Shown: positions 16,905 to 27,277 of the stretch, piece by piece
How the letters are laid out: the number at the start of each line of letters is the position of its first letter
How positions within the stretch are numbered: position 1 is the stretch's first letter
Assembly: GCA_938030905.1 (NCBI GenBank)
Contig: CALHIW010000075.1
Span: 1-40,004 of the forward strand
Direction of reading: 5' to 3'
DNA length: 40,004 nt
Source of the DNA: Candidatus Methanomethylicia archaeon
Lineage (GTDB): Archaea; Thermoproteota; Methanomethylicia; CALHIW01
Notes under the pieces: generated by a model
Told to the model about the DNA's origin: nothing
The model's input: the letters and a program-made list of their open reading frames with translations, nothing else
Databases searched by the model: none
Made by a program: the position numbers and the translations under genes

Positions 16905-18839
16905 GAATTAAAGTGTAATTGTAAATACTTAAAATTTTTGCTTTGTAGTTTAATTAATTCTCTATTTTTAATTGAGATATCTATAATTACCTAATTAGAT
17001 GTGTTTGGCGATTTTTTATTTCTACTATGGTACTTAGAACCCTCCTTCTTCGGCTAGGTGAAGTCTCCTATGGACTGTGAAGGCTGATGCGCAAAGTTAT
17101 AGGTTGGACTTAGTACGCTCTATGGACTCTCATGAAGATCAAGAATTCTCCCTTATACCTGTTCACGTGGTTTCTCCTGAACGTACTCTCCTATGAAATG
17201 GTTTGCAGCTTCATGCTGAAACCTGTCCCTATTAGGGCATAAACGTGAGGGATAATCGTCGCTGTAGATGTTTTCTGAAATTTACATATTTCTTAACAAC
17301 CTCTAAAACAGTATCGGTCTTGGCATCATATCCAGCCTTCGAGAGCCTTTATGGCTTAGCTATCACCTTCCTCTCTGGATCATCTTGAGAATCAGCCTCC
17401 CTAATTATAACTGAAATGTTGTGATAAGACTTTAAGTATAAGTAGGCTATGAAAATTCAATTCCTAGTGGCATCTTACCATCTTCCAAATTTATTTCATT
17501 AAGATCATTGAAGAAAGTCCCTTACTCCCTGTATAAGTACTCATAGTGTCTTCTTAAACTCTATCTCCACTTGTGATGTCTTCAGAATCATAGTCTAGAC
17601 GGTGAAGCCGGTCTTGAAGTACTCATCACGAATCATACAAACTATAATCTCATTTGTTAGCCCGTGATTCAAAGCAACTAGAGATATAAGGGGATCCAAG
17701 AGCTAAGAAGATGAAGGAGTAAATAAACGTGCATGGTGTTTCACATCATTAAAAATCATGAAAGTCTTTCATATCAAATACAACAACTTCAATTAAAAAG
17801 AACAAATTAATTTTTCTATTTATCATTTTTGTTTATGGATTAGAAGAGTTTGATGAACGTCTAATTAGACGTAATTAAACTCTTTCAAGTCTGAACTTTC
17901 TTAATGGTTACGAATGTGATTCAGAAATGCTTCAGCATTAATCATAGTGTCTGTAAGCATAGGAGAATTATTGAAGGCATTCATGGATGAGATACTCAAC
18001 AGGCTGGAACCATAAGCCTCTAATAAGGATGCATATAAAGCCTAATTATCAAGCCTGATGTAATGCCAGAGTAAATGAAACTCCATGAAAGGTGAATAGT
18101 AGACTGGTCAAGATTTTAGGCAGTAGGGAATGGAGTAAGGCTATTGGTTATAGGGTAAGATGAATTGCTGAAACAGTATTTTTAACCTTATAAACGCCCT
18201 ATATGAGGAATACTCATACCAAAAACATAGAAACATAGAAGAAGAATTCGTAGCCAGCATACATATACAATACACTAATAAACCTATAGAAAGCCTCAAG
18301 AAAGAAATCAGAGAATAGACCTAACAATAAAAATTGAACCATAAACAAAATTTTCCATAACATGGGAATTCATAATGCTTTACATCGGAGCAGTTTACTT
18401 GGATTACCTATTATGATTAATGCAACTTAGCATTCTATACTTAATGTAGAGGTTGAGTGTTAGTATTTTGAAATTTTCTATGTGAATTAGTGGATACTCA
18501 TAATAGTTATGCTATAGAAGCTTAATGTGGATTGATGGCTAGTTTGAGATTGTTAACTACTCTTCCCAGTATAAGTAATTAACAGTTACCAAATTAAACA
18601 TTTTGCAACTACCACCTAATTCTAAACCTAGTTATTAAGAGCTATCATTTAATAAGAGATAAGACAAAGATGAATTAGTCCATCCTTATAATGAGATTAC
18701 ACCATTACCATCAAACAAAATTTGAGTTATAACATCTACAAACCAATAGTTACAATATACCATTACCATAAATAAAGTTTAAATCTATAAGATGATAAGA
18801 ATAAAGGAAGTTTTCTATGCTGTTTTAATTAGAATACGA
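16905..18839. other. Long eroded gene-free region between mutase and reverse gyrase genes
   Basis: Nearly 2 kb without an intact gene. Minus strand about 17040-17420 gives broken protein-like text (HNISVIIREADSQDDPERK, then SKAGYDAKTDTVLEVVKKY). It may be a worn transposase, with G+C higher than the surroundings. Plus strand about 18080-18230 gives SREWSKAIGYRVR, an interrupted stretch, then LINALYEEYSYQKHRNIEEE, with some resemblance to the C-terminus of IS5-group transposases. Between them lies a long palindrome (17844-17884). The rest is AT-rich and featureless. Family assignments are tentative. Confidence 0.3.
17844..17884. repeat. Interrupted 41-base palindrome
   Basis: A perfect 16-base palindrome, ACGTCTAATTAGACGT (17857-17872), is nested between outer 8-base arms AAGAGTTT (17844-17851) and AAACTCTT (17877-17884). 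The linkers are 5 and 4 bases. It could be a two-step hairpin, a dimeric protein site, or an end structure of a vanished element. Confidence 0.6.
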
Positions 18840-21800
18840 TTACCTCATTCTTATACTTACTATTTCACTATATAGTTTATGTAGAACATCTTGATAGTTA
18901 ATGCTTCCCTCCTCTATTAAATCCATTATTTCTTCAAGTTTTCTTGTTGTCTCTTCAGATACAAATTCGTTAAATTCATTGGAAAGATAAATGTAGACCA
19001 TGTACCCCTTCTTCGTTGAAATTATGTTTCCTTTAAGGCTTTCCTTTACATATCCTCTTTGAAATATTGTTTCCATGATTTTAGCATATGTTGACGGTCT
19101 TCCTATTCCTCTAATTTTCATTAGTCCTATTATATCGCCCTGTGTTAGTAAATTAACTACCGGCGCCTTCCAGTTCTGTACATTTACCACTCTTACTGTC
19201 CCCTCCTTGATTTCCGGTATCAAGCGAAGAGGCTTTATAAGGCTAAAGCCAGGTTTAACTATGTGTATGTAGCCTTCAATTTTTTCAATGTGGTATTCAA
19301 TAGATATTTCGCATTTTTGCTTAATTACTTTTGTAGGTGTCATTTGGCTTGCAATAAACCTTTTAAATATAATATCATATAATGCTAGATGATCATCCGT
19401 TAATCTCTTAGCAAGTCTTATAATGCCTAATGCCAGTAGCTGTCTAAGTCTTGCTGTATCTATAGGTTTTGTTGGTCTTATACATTCATGTACTCCTTCT
19501 CCTGACCATCCACGGGGCTTAAAGAACTTTTCACCAAATCTATCCTTAATGTATTCTAATGCTATATTTTGTCCAATTGAAGAAACTCTTATACTATCAG
19601 TTCTATGATATGTTATTAAGCCTAATTCAAATAAGTCTTGAGCTAAAGTCATAATTTTATTAATACTAAACTTTAATGTTGATGCTGCCTCGTTAAGTAG
19701 CGAGTCTGTTGAAAACGGTGGCGGTGGGTTGACTTCCTCTTCCTCCTTAACAACCCATTTAACTATACATGTTAAATTTTTCAATTTATCTATTTCCTTC
19801 TTAGTCTCATCATGTTTCATCAATGGTTTTTTTAAAACTATCTTAATTCCGTTTTCTAATGTAAGTTCGAAGAAATCCTGAATATTTCTCCTAGTTTCAC
19901 TTGTCCTTTCAACAATCCAGCCTAAAACAGGAGTTTGAACTCTTCCAGCTGATAATCGGTAATTATTAAACTTAGACCATAACTTCTTACTAAGCTCAAA
20001 GCCAATCCATCTATCCTCAATTCTCCGTACTATTTGAGCCTCTACAAGTTTATGATTGATGTCACGCATATTTTTTAACGCATTTACTAATGCTCTTTTT
20101 GTTATTTCGTGAAACTCAATTCTTTTAATCATAGAAGTATATGGCATCAGCATCTGTGCAATATCCCATCCTATTTTTTCCCCCTCAGCATCAGCATCAG
20201 TTCCTATTAAAACCATATCCACCTCTAAAGCCGCTTCTCTTAATGCCTCTATAATCCACATTTTATCCTCTAGGGAAGATTGGCAGGATGGACATTCCCT
20301 TATTGGTTCTGTAAACGTTTTCTTACACTTTAAACACCTCCTAATAGTGATGTATGTTGGTACAAATTTTCCATCAATACTTAATACACCGTATAAACTA
20401 TTATTTCCCAAATCATGAGTTGGTATATCGAAGACATGTCCTCCACTAGCAGCTATGTTAAGAACTAAATCTCCTGTACTTACTTCATAAACAATTAGCT
20501 TATGAATAGTTCTTTTACTAGGTTTACCAAAGAACTTTGCTATAGTTCTTGCCTTAGTAGGCGACTCAACAACTAGAAGTGCTGTTTTAACTATGTCTTG
20601 AAACTCTGGGCTTATTACTCCATCCATTAGTTTTCTTATTGTAGCTCTATCATTATCTACAACCTCTAAAATCTCAGTAATATTGATATCCCTAATATTC
20701 TTCCAGTTTATTTCTTCAACATACCATTTAACTTCCTTCATTAATCCATTAAATGCCTTATCATCATCGATAATAACTATGGAGATACCCTTTGATACTC
20801 CTCCAAGGTATAATCTTGAAGTTCTACCTGATGCTTGAATATACGCGGCGACATCTGGAACTATAAGATATGGCTTATTCAACTCGGAGCTTATTGATAA
20901 GTGAGGTGCTAGTTTGATTTTCTCCCTGATATCCTCTCTTTCTATTAGATTTGTTAAAAACGAAATTATTTCAATAAACTTCCTCCTAACCTTTTCAAGG
21001 AAGCCTGTAAGCTCAACACCTTGTTTTACAGCATCAACTATTTTCTTCATTTCATCCCTTCTAATAATTGCTATTAAGTTCCTAAGATCCATTATGTATC
21101 TGTCTACCAAATCCTGTTCTTCCTGCTTCAATAGATCTCTTAAATTTGCAAGTAGTATTAGTATGCGTGAAGGTTTAAATTCCTCCTTAATATCGAGGCT
21201 AATTTTAAACTTTGGAACTCCAGCAAATATAACATACCTAATTCTATGTGGAATATCAATACCTCTAGTTAATGGGCTTCTATAGGAAGCTATACCGATG
21301 AGGACATCATACTTGCCATTAGTAAAATCCTCTATGAGCTTCCTTTTAGATTTACTATAAATACCAGCATTAATACCATGCTCTATGAGTTTCCTGTAAA
21401 GTTTCTCAGCATATTCTACTCCTTTATCCATTGGGATAAATACAATACCGCCAGAACCTAATCTCCCTATAAGTTCAATAACTTTATCCTCAACTACACA
21501 TACATCACGAACATATATATCCTCTATGTTTCTAGTAAATTCTATTCTGGATCCTACTTCAAATCCTAGTAGCTCATTGAATAGCTTAACTCTTTTGGTC
21601 CTCTTAGCCTTGGTTAAAGCTCCTGAAACTATGAGAGTTCCTGTCTTTGTTCTATTTATGAAGTTGCTAATAGCTTCTCTAATATTTTCAATTTCGTGCT
21701 CTATACTATCCATTTCTCTAGATGTTGTTTTTCGTCTTTGAAGCTTTGAAAGCTTAGCTCTTAGATCCACAAGTTTAAAGCCATTAGATATGATTTCAGG

Positions 21801-22523
21801 AGTTAAACCTAGAAGCATAAGTACTTTATCCAAATTCTTCGAAGATTTTAATAAAGAATCAACATCATCTACAAAAACCAAGTCGAATAGGTATTTTGAA
21901 ACTACGTTAAAGTTATTAGTGAGAAAGTTTGAAGTAGTAATTAGTACATTGAATTCACCATTAATAATCTTGTTAAGCTCCTTTTTTCTCTCATACCCAT
22001 CTAAAACTGAGTGGTAACGTGAAACTTTAATGTTTAGACTAAGCTTTTCAATAAAGGTGTTAATCTTATTGTAAACCTGCTCAGCTAAAATTGCTGTCGG
22101 AACAATAATATAGCTACGTTTCCCATTTAGAGCATTATATACTGATAATGTAATTCCAAAAACTGTCTTGCCCATACCAGTAGGAGCTATTATAGCAAAA
22201 CTTCTACCAGCTAATGCTCTTCTAGCCCATGCCCTTTGAGCACTCCAAAGTCTACTTCCAGTAGTCTTATGAAACAACTCCTCTAACTCCTTAAGCTTAA
22301 CATCGATACTAAATAGGCTGTAAAGTCCACTTAATGTATTATGACTTTTTAAAAGTTCATAAATTTTAAATTTAAAATTTTCACTATCTACTATTGACGA
22401 CATCTCGGTTATTTTCTCACATGGGATTGGAAGGCATTTCTCACAAGGTACTCCTAATGAAAGTCTTACATCTGATATATCCCCCCCACAATTCGGACAA
22501 GCATTTAAAAATAATGCCTTCAT
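18840..22523 (-). CDS. rgy: Reverse gyrase
   Basis: Introduces positive supercoils into DNA using ATP and is a hallmark of hyperthermophiles. 1227 residues, full length. An N-terminal zinc finger (CPNCGG then CEKC, residues 9-30) leads into a helicase-like domain with P-loop APTGMGKT (113-120) and a VFVDDVDS motif in place of DEAD. The topoisomerase IA half begins with the toprim sequence LLVVESPTKARTIAKFFG (about 645-662). GTDADAEGEKIGWDI carries the acidic metal site. A second zinc finger (CLKCKK then CPSC) is near 728-748, inserted in the toprim region. The catalytic Tyr is in GLITYHRTDS (about 973). All key parts are present, with no intein or split. It stands alone between gene-poor stretches. 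Confidence 0.97.
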   Translation of the reverse strand: MKALFLNACPNCGGDISDVRLSLGVPCEKCLPIPCEKITEMSSIVDSENFKFKIYELLKSHNTLSGLYSLFSIDVKLKELEELFHKTTGSRLWSAQRAWARRALAGRSFAIIAPTGMGKTVFGITLSVYNALNGKRSYIIVPTAILAEQVYNKINTFIEKLSLNIKVSRYHSVLDGYERKKELNKIINGEFNVLITTSNFLTNNFNVVSKYLFDLVFVDDVDSLLKSSKNLDKVLMLLGLTPEIISNGFKLVDLRAKLSKLQRRKTTSREMDSIEHEIENIREAISNFINRTKTGTLIVSGALTKAKRTKRVKLFNELLGFEVGSRIEFTRNIEDIYVRDVCVVEDKVIELIGRLGSGGIVFIPMDKGVEYAEKLYRKLIEHGINAGIYSKSKRKLIEDFTNGKYDVLIGIASYRSPLTRGIDIPHRIRYVIFAGVPKFKISLDIKEEFKPSRILILLANLRDLLKQEEQDLVDRYIMDLRNLIAIIRRDEMKKIVDAVKQGVELTGFLEKVRRKFIEIISFLTNLIEREDIREKIKLAPHLSISSELNKPYLIVPDVAAYIQASGRTSRLYLGGVSKGISIVIIDDDKAFNGLMKEVKWYVEEINWKNIRDINITEILEVVDNDRATIRKLMDGVISPEFQDIVKTALLVVESPTKARTIAKFFGKPSKRTIHKLIVYEVSTGDLVLNIAASGGHVFDIPTHDLGNNSLYGVLSIDGKFVPTYITIRRCLKCKKTFTEPIRECPSCQSSLEDKMWIIEALREAALEVDMVLIGTDADAEGEKIGWDIAQMLMPYTSMIKRIEFHEITKRALVNALKNMRDINHKLVEAQIVRRIEDRWIGFELSKKLWSKFNNYRLSAGRVQTPVLGWIVERTSETRRNIQDFFELTLENGIKIVLKKPLMKHDETKKEIDKLKNLTCIVKWVVKEEEEVNPPPPFSTDSLLNEAASTLKFSINKIMTLAQDLFELGLITYHRTDSIRVSSIGQNIALEYIKDRFGEKFFKPRGWSGEGVHECIRPTKPIDTARLRQLLALGIIRLAKRLTDDHLALYDIIFKRFIASQMTPTKVIKQKCEISIEYHIEKIEGYIHIVKPGFSLIKPLRLIPEIKEGTVRVVNVQNWKAPVVNLLTQGDIIGLMKIRGIGRPSTYAKIMETIFQRGYVKESLKGNIISTKKGYMVYIYLSNEFNEFVSEETTRKLEEIMDLIEEGSINYQDVLHKLYSEIVSIRMR

Positions 22524-23053
22524 ATATTGCCTAAAGCCTAATCATTCCAATGCTATTAAACTTTTCTAATGCGATATTTATCTTGTGAAGTTAAAACAAT
22601 TAACTACATGACTTCATATTTAAAGTTTATAGAGTCTTAATGTCAGATCTTAAGTACCGAATTAGTGATTTATAATTATTACTACATAAAAATTTAATTA
22701 CATGTTATGTGTCATCATGATTTAGTAGTGCTACTATATGGAGGCTGGCTAAATCCATAATTTTAGATATTGATTTTCCATAATTCTTGAGGAGTTAGTA
22801 AAAACGTTAAGCTTGACAAGCTAAGATTGATGAGAACTCCATTAACTCAAAAAATCCATAAGATGATAAATACATTAATATAATCACGTATATATATATC
22901 TATGTTAACTATAAGTGTACCTCCCATAATCTTAATTCATAAGTTTAAATCTCTCTTACGGTAAGACTTACCCCTTCCTTAAATATTGTAGTTGTTAATC
23001 AGCTATGTTTATCTACTTAAGTTACTGGAATGCTATTAACATGAAACATAGAT
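22524..23053. other. Intergenic stretch upstream of reverse gyrase
   Basis: About 530 AT-rich bases between two minus-strand genes. It must hold the reverse gyrase promoter. A TATA-like AAAGTTTAATAG at about 22550-22561 (minus strand) is the best candidate. I saw no ORF, tRNA or clear repeat. Confidence 0.35.
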
Positions 23054-23719
23054 TTAATGATTGCTGGATAACGCCTCATTAATGAATGGATTAATACTCT
23101 TTTCTCTACCTATTGTTGTTTCAGGACCATGACCAGGATATATCACCGTTGTATCTGGAAGATTTTGAAGTAGCTTTCTTAGTGAGTTTTTTAATTCCTC
23201 CCATGATCCACCTGGAATATCAGTTCTACCTACACTACCCCTAAATATTGTATCTCCACTTAGCAAGCTCTTTAACTCCCTAATATATATGCTTATACTA
23301 CCTGGAGAATGGCCTGGTGTATGGATTATTTTAAGCTTAAATTCTTCAAATTCTACCTCTACTTCATTATCAAGAATTATATCTGGATTTTGAGGCTCAT
23401 CAATATTAGTTCTTAGGAAAAGATATGAGCTAATCTTAGCGTAGCTAAGCATTTCTAAGTCTAACTTATGAATTATGAATAAGCCTCCTCTGCTCTCCTT
23501 TAGTTTTTTAACGGCTGAAACATGGTCAAAATGTCCATGGGTAGCAATAATATATTTAATATGAGTATTCTTGAGAGCTTTAATTATTTTAGCTGGATCC
23601 CATCCAGGATCCACGACTATAGCATTATTTGTATTCTCATCAACTAATATGTAACAGTTTGTTTCAAGAGGCCCAACAGTTACTTTTCTTATCTTAAATA
23701 TGGATCTAACCATATTCAT
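23054..23719 (-). CDS. Metallo-beta-lactamase-fold hydrolase, glyoxalase II-like
   Basis: Cytoplasmic metal-dependent hydrolase of 221 residues. The metal-binding motif ATHGHFDHVSA (HxHxDH) is preceded by VDPGWDPAKI. Further ligands are in IIHTPGHSPGSISIYI (His), SGDTIFRGSVGRTD (Asp) and VIYPGHGPETTIGREK (His). The C-terminal GHGPETTIGREK segment places it among GloB-like thioester hydrolases. Archaea of this kind lack glutathione, so the true substrate is unknown. Persulfide dioxygenase-like or other thioesterase activity are alternatives. A TTATATATTTG box about 20-25 bases upstream suggests a leaderless message. It is divergent from the aminopeptidase gene. Fold and metal site are certain. 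Confidence 0.85.
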   Translation of the reverse strand: MNMVRSIFKIRKVTVGPLETNCYILVDENTNNAIVVDPGWDPAKIIKALKNTHIKYIIATHGHFDHVSAVKKLKESRGGLFIIHKLDLEMLSYAKISSYLFLRTNIDEPQNPDIILDNEVEVEFEEFKLKIIHTPGHSPGSISIYIRELKSLLSGDTIFRGSVGRTDIPGGSWEELKNSLRKLLQNLPDTTVIYPGHGPETTIGREKSINPFINEALSSNH

Positions 23720-23811
23720 GCTAATTAGCTATCAAATATATAATTAACGCATTTGGTAAGAAATTAGCAGTTATACAAGTTCTAGGGAGCTCACCATTAA
23801 TTAGTTTGTAG

Positions 23812-23855
23812 AATATATAAGGTTGAGTTATTTTAATAACTTAGCTATTTGGTGA
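23812..23855 (+). promoter_or_regulatory. Promoter and ribosome-binding site of the M29 aminopeptidase gene
   Basis: AATATATAAGG (23812-23822) is a strong TATA box. GGTGAG at 23851-23856 is a Shine-Dalgarno five bases before ATG 23861. Confidence 0.55.
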
Positions 23856-23860
23856 GTTAA

Positions 23861-24931
23861 ATGGTTGATGAGAAAATAGTTAAAATAGCTAACTTACTTC
23901 TTGAGTATTCAACAGAGGTTAAAAGCAATGATAAAGTATTAATATATGCTGATTTAGCTGCTAAAGATTTAGCGTTGGAAATTTATAAAAATGCTCTTAT
24001 TAAGGGGGCTTATCCATGGATTAGAGTTGAAATTCCTGGAAGACAATACATGTTTTATAAGTATGCTCAAGATAAGCATATTCAATTCTTTCCTGAAATC
24101 GATATGTTCGAAATTAAAAATACTGATGTATATATTGCTTTAAGAGCTCCATTAAATGTAAAGGAGCTTTCATCTATTGATCCATCAAGAATTGGTATAC
24201 GAATGAAAGTTTTAAAACCTATATTTGATTGGCGTGTTGAAAAAACAAGATGGGTTGTTTTCTATTATCCAACTGAAGGATTAGCGCAGGAAGCAGGTAT
24301 GTCTCTTCAAGAGTTTGAAGACTTTGTATTTAACGCTTGCCTTATTGATTGGAAGAAAACATCTATAGAACTACATAAAATTAAAGATAGACTTAATAAA
24401 ACAGATAAAGTTAAAATTATAGGCCTAGATACCGATATAGAATTTAGCGTCAAAAATAGAAGCTCTGTGGTCGCTGATGGTAAGAGAAACATGCCTGATG
24501 GAGAAGTTTTCACATCAGTGGTTGAAGATAGCGTTAATGGAGTAGTAAGATTTGACATACCAGCAGCTTTTTATGGAAACATAGTTGAAGATATCTATTT
24601 AAAATTTAAAGACGGCGTTGTCACTGAGTGTAAGGCTAGATTTAATGAAGTTTTTCTCAAAAAAATACTAGATACAGATGAAGGAGCTAGAAGAATAGGT
24701 GAGTTTGGCATAGGTCTTAACTACAATATTACCAGAAGTGTTAAGGAAATACTGTTTGATGAGAAAATTGGAGGTACAATACATTTAGCATTGGGAAGAG
24801 GCTATAGTGAAACTTTAAGTAAAAATGAATCAGCAATACATTGGGATATGATTAAAGATCTAAGAGTCGATGGAAAAATATACTTTGATGATGAACTAGT
24901 AATGAAGGATGGAAAATGGTTTATACTATGA
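23861..24931 (+). CDS. Aminopeptidase, M29 family (thermophilic aminopeptidase T type)
   Basis: Metal-dependent exopeptidase that removes N-terminal residues from peptides in the cytoplasm. 356 residues, slightly short for the family (about 370-410). The N-terminal half (DLALEIYKNALIKGAYPWIR) matches M29. The C-terminal metal domain is recognisable by NMPDGEVFTSVVEDSVNG, GEFGIGLNYNITR, HLALGRGYSET and ESAIHWDMIKDLR. The last carries the His and Asp ligands near the end. The gene has its own promoter. Peptide breakdown of this kind could supply branched amino acids, whose products feed isobutyryl-CoA, but the gene is not linked to the mutase. The identification is good. Confidence 0.88.
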   Translation: MVDEKIVKIANLLLEYSTEVKSNDKVLIYADLAAKDLALEIYKNALIKGAYPWIRVEIPGRQYMFYKYAQDKHIQFFPEIDMFEIKNTDVYIALRAPLNVKELSSIDPSRIGIRMKVLKPIFDWRVEKTRWVVFYYPTEGLAQEAGMSLQEFEDFVFNACLIDWKKTSIELHKIKDRLNKTDKVKIIGLDTDIEFSVKNRSSVVADGKRNMPDGEVFTSVVEDSVNGVVRFDIPAAFYGNIVEDIYLKFKDGVVTECKARFNEVFLKKILDTDEGARRIGEFGIGLNYNITRSVKEILFDEKIGGTIHLALGRGYSETLSKNESAIHWDMIKDLRVDGKIYFDDELVMKDGKWFIL

Positions 24932-25643
24932 AATGGTTTTAAAATATTTAGGCTTTTTCTATATCTTTATTATTATAAATATGGGTGTGTTATGGATTTA
25001 AACATTATTGTTAATTCTTTCATATCTTATTATCGCTCTTCTGAATGTTTAGCTATGAGTTAAATCTCTACTACTAATCTTATTCTCCACATCTACATCG
25101 TATAGTATATCTCCATTCCTAGGATTTCATATGTTGCCTCCACACATCTTCAATCACTCTTACCCTATCTACATCATATGCTAAACCTCATAGAGCTTTT
25201 AGACTACACTTAAACTTATTGTAAAGATGGTTGAAGAGTTTAAGTCATGAACATTACCAAGATATTGTATTTGTAAGAACCTCATCAACAATTACATAGA
25301 TCCCACATTCTTCCATGCTTAAGTATCATGCCTCCCAATTCCCGGCCTCTATAACTATCCATATTCCTCACATCATAGATACCAGAAACCTTAATACCCC
25401 ATCCTCCCAAAGCGTCCTCCAGAAGTCGCATAGAAGACATCTACAAGCATACCACCCACAGCCACTATAGACAATGTAAAGTAATGATATTAATCAGCAA
25501 CCATAACCCCCACCCTAATAGACTAGAGGAGGCAAATATCAATCAGGCCCCACCCAAGACCACTAATCCACTCCATAAAGCTATAAAAACAAGACCTAAA
25601 TATTTTGAAACTATCTCTATAAATAAACATTAATTATGGCTCT

Positions 25644-25664
25644 CCTGTAATTCTTCATTACAGG
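25644..25664. repeat. Perfect hairpin with 8-base stem and 5-base loop
   Basis: CCTGTAAT, loop TCTTC, ATTACAGG. Two more small stems follow: CCTCT...AGAGG at 25709-25726, and ACTATcaATAGT just after 25735. It may be an RNA structure or element end. No function can be read from it. Confidence 0.5.
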
Positions 25665-26109
25665 CCGTGTTTAGAGTAGGCTATTATGTGATTCATGGCT
25701 TTCACTCCCCTCTTTACTATCAGAGGATGCAGACCTCCACTATCAATAGTAAGGAAGCAAACATCAAAAGCTTATAGCTTAAAGTTGTATGTAGTTTAAC
25801 TTCCTACATTTAAAGACATGAGTATCCTGTTTTACATATCTACATCTTAAATATTCTTACAAAATCATAAATGGCCTTAGGATATTCGCAATAAGGAAAA
25901 TTACGAAAAGAATTTCTAGCTTTCCTAGCTACTAGATAAGTTGTGAATTTTTTATCTTCAAGAAAGCTTATCGGCTTAAATATAAGGTTAAGGAATACCT
26001 TGTAAATACACTTAAACATACTCAAAATATAGAGGGAATCGGCAATAATGCTATAAAGGATATTTTCTATCTATTATTTAGAAATGTTCTATTTATATGC
26101 TACTTAGAA

Positions 26110-26147
26110 ATTTTTATATATACCATTTCCTTCTAGGGTTTAGGTGG
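26110..26147 (+). promoter_or_regulatory. Promoter and ribosome-binding site that fix the start of the ABC substrate-binding gene
   Basis: TTTTTATATATACC (26110-26123) is a TATA box and AGGTGG (26142-26147) a Shine-Dalgarno six bases before TTG 26154. The upstream ATG at 26097 would lie before the promoter, so it is not the start. Confidence 0.6.
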
Positions 26148-26153
26148 CCTGTA

Positions 26154-27248
26154 TTGAAAAATATAGGTAAAAAAGCTGTTATAATTATAGTGGTTATTCT
26201 TATAGTTTCAATAGCAATATTTCTTACAACATTTAGTAAGCCAGTAGAGTCTAGACATATCACCATTAAATTTTCATATCAGCCCTCAGATCATCATTTA
26301 CCAGCCTTCATTATGTTAAGTAAAAAATGGATTGAGTTTGAAGCTGCTAAGCTTGGATACAGTATAGCTATTATTGAGAAGCCGTTCCCTAGTGGTCCAC
26401 CACAAGTTGAGAGGTTTCTAGCTGGTGATATCGATGTTATGTATGTCGGTGTAGCTCCAGTTATTAGTGCTGTAGCTAAGTATCTTGAGGCTAAGCAATC
26501 TGGCCGATCTATACCGCAGGCTATTGTAGTTGCTATAGCTCAATACCATGGCTCAGCGCTTATAGTAAATCCTGAATTAAACTATACTGGTCCAAAAAGC
26601 CTAATTGGAAAAGTAGTTGCAACATATCCTCCTGGTAGTATTCAGCATACAATCATGATTAACTGGCTTAGAAATAATGGATTAAAACCTGGAGATTTAG
26701 GTGATCCTAATGTAAATGTATATATTAAACCAGTTTCTGGTTCTCAGGAACAGATCGAATTATTATTAGCTAGAAAGGTAGATGCTATATTTGCCCCATC
26801 ACCAACTCCTGAAATTTGTGAAGTTAAAAATATTGGTAAAGTAGCTATTTCAAGCGGTGATATGGTACCAAATCATCCATGCTGTGTATTTACCATAAGT
26901 AGAGAGTTCTACGAGAAATATCCGGATTTAGCTAAACTACTAGTTAAGCTGCATGTAAAAGCTGAGAGATACATTGCTGAGAATACGGTTGAAGCTATTG
27001 AAATTGGTGCTTTAAAACTTTCTGAGCTTTGGGGCTATAATACAACTTTCACTAGATACGTATTGATGAAAACATTTACAGATAATAAAACAAAAATTAT
27101 ATTTAATCCAGATCCAGGTAAGGCTGAGGAGGGATTGGTTATGTTTATTAATGCAATGTATAATATAGGATCAATAAAGGTTAAACCGGAAGTTAATGAT
27201 TTGCTTAACAAATCAATATATGATGAAGCCGTTAAAGAATCCTTATAA
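26154..27248 (+). CDS. ABC transporter substrate-binding protein, sulfonate/nitrate/taurine family
   Basis: Extracellular solute receptor for a NitT/TauT-type ABC importer, about 365 residues. It opens with a lysine-rich start and one hydrophobic helix (AVIIIVVILIVSIAIFLT), an archaeal signal or membrane anchor. The mature domain follows: HITIKFSYQPSDHHLPAFIM, then RFLAGDIDVMYVGVAPVISA and KVVATYPPGSIQHTIMINWL. These are the SsuA/TauA-like layout (COG0715). The frame continues up to ATG 26097, but promoter and ribosome-binding positions favour TTG 26154. It is first in a three-gene operon with permease and ATPase. The ligand cannot be told from sequence by eye. Sulfonates, taurine, nitrate or thiamine-precursor-like compounds are all handled by relatives. 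Confidence 0.85.
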   Translation: MKNIGKKAVIIIVVILIVSIAIFLTTFSKPVESRHITIKFSYQPSDHHLPAFIMLSKKWIEFEAAKLGYSIAIIEKPFPSGPPQVERFLAGDIDVMYVGVAPVISAVAKYLEAKQSGRSIPQAIVVAIAQYHGSALIVNPELNYTGPKSLIGKVVATYPPGSIQHTIMINWLRNNGLKPGDLGDPNVNVYIKPVSGSQEQIELLLARKVDAIFAPSPTPEICEVKNIGKVAISSGDMVPNHPCCVFTISREFYEKYPDLAKLLVKLHVKAERYIAENTVEAIEIGALKLSELWGYNTTFTRYVLMKTFTDNKTKIIFNPDPGKAEEGLVMFINAMYNIGSIKVKPEVNDLLNKSIYDEAVKESL

Positions 27249-27277
27249 GTTAATTTCTATTTGATAGTTGACAATAT

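Larger units (their letters stand above)
24932..26153. other. Eroded gene-free region before the ABC transporter
   Basis: About 1.2 kb with no intact gene. Minus strand about 25560-25020 reads as broken protein-like text (for example MSSMRLLEDALGGWGIKVSG and VRNMDSYRGRELGGM), probably a decayed gene, possibly a transposase. From 25640 to 25760 several short hairpins cluster. The right end carries TTTTTATATATACC (26110-26123), the TATA box for the transporter operon. A 61-codon minus-strand frame at 25840-26025 has no recognisable similarity and is not called. Confidence 0.35.

Noticed and set aside
17845..17895. C/D-box guide RNA (TGATGA at 17851 and CTGA at 17891)
   Set aside because: The C box lacks the preceding purine, there are no convincing C' and D' boxes, and the interval is occupied by a palindrome rather than a guide.
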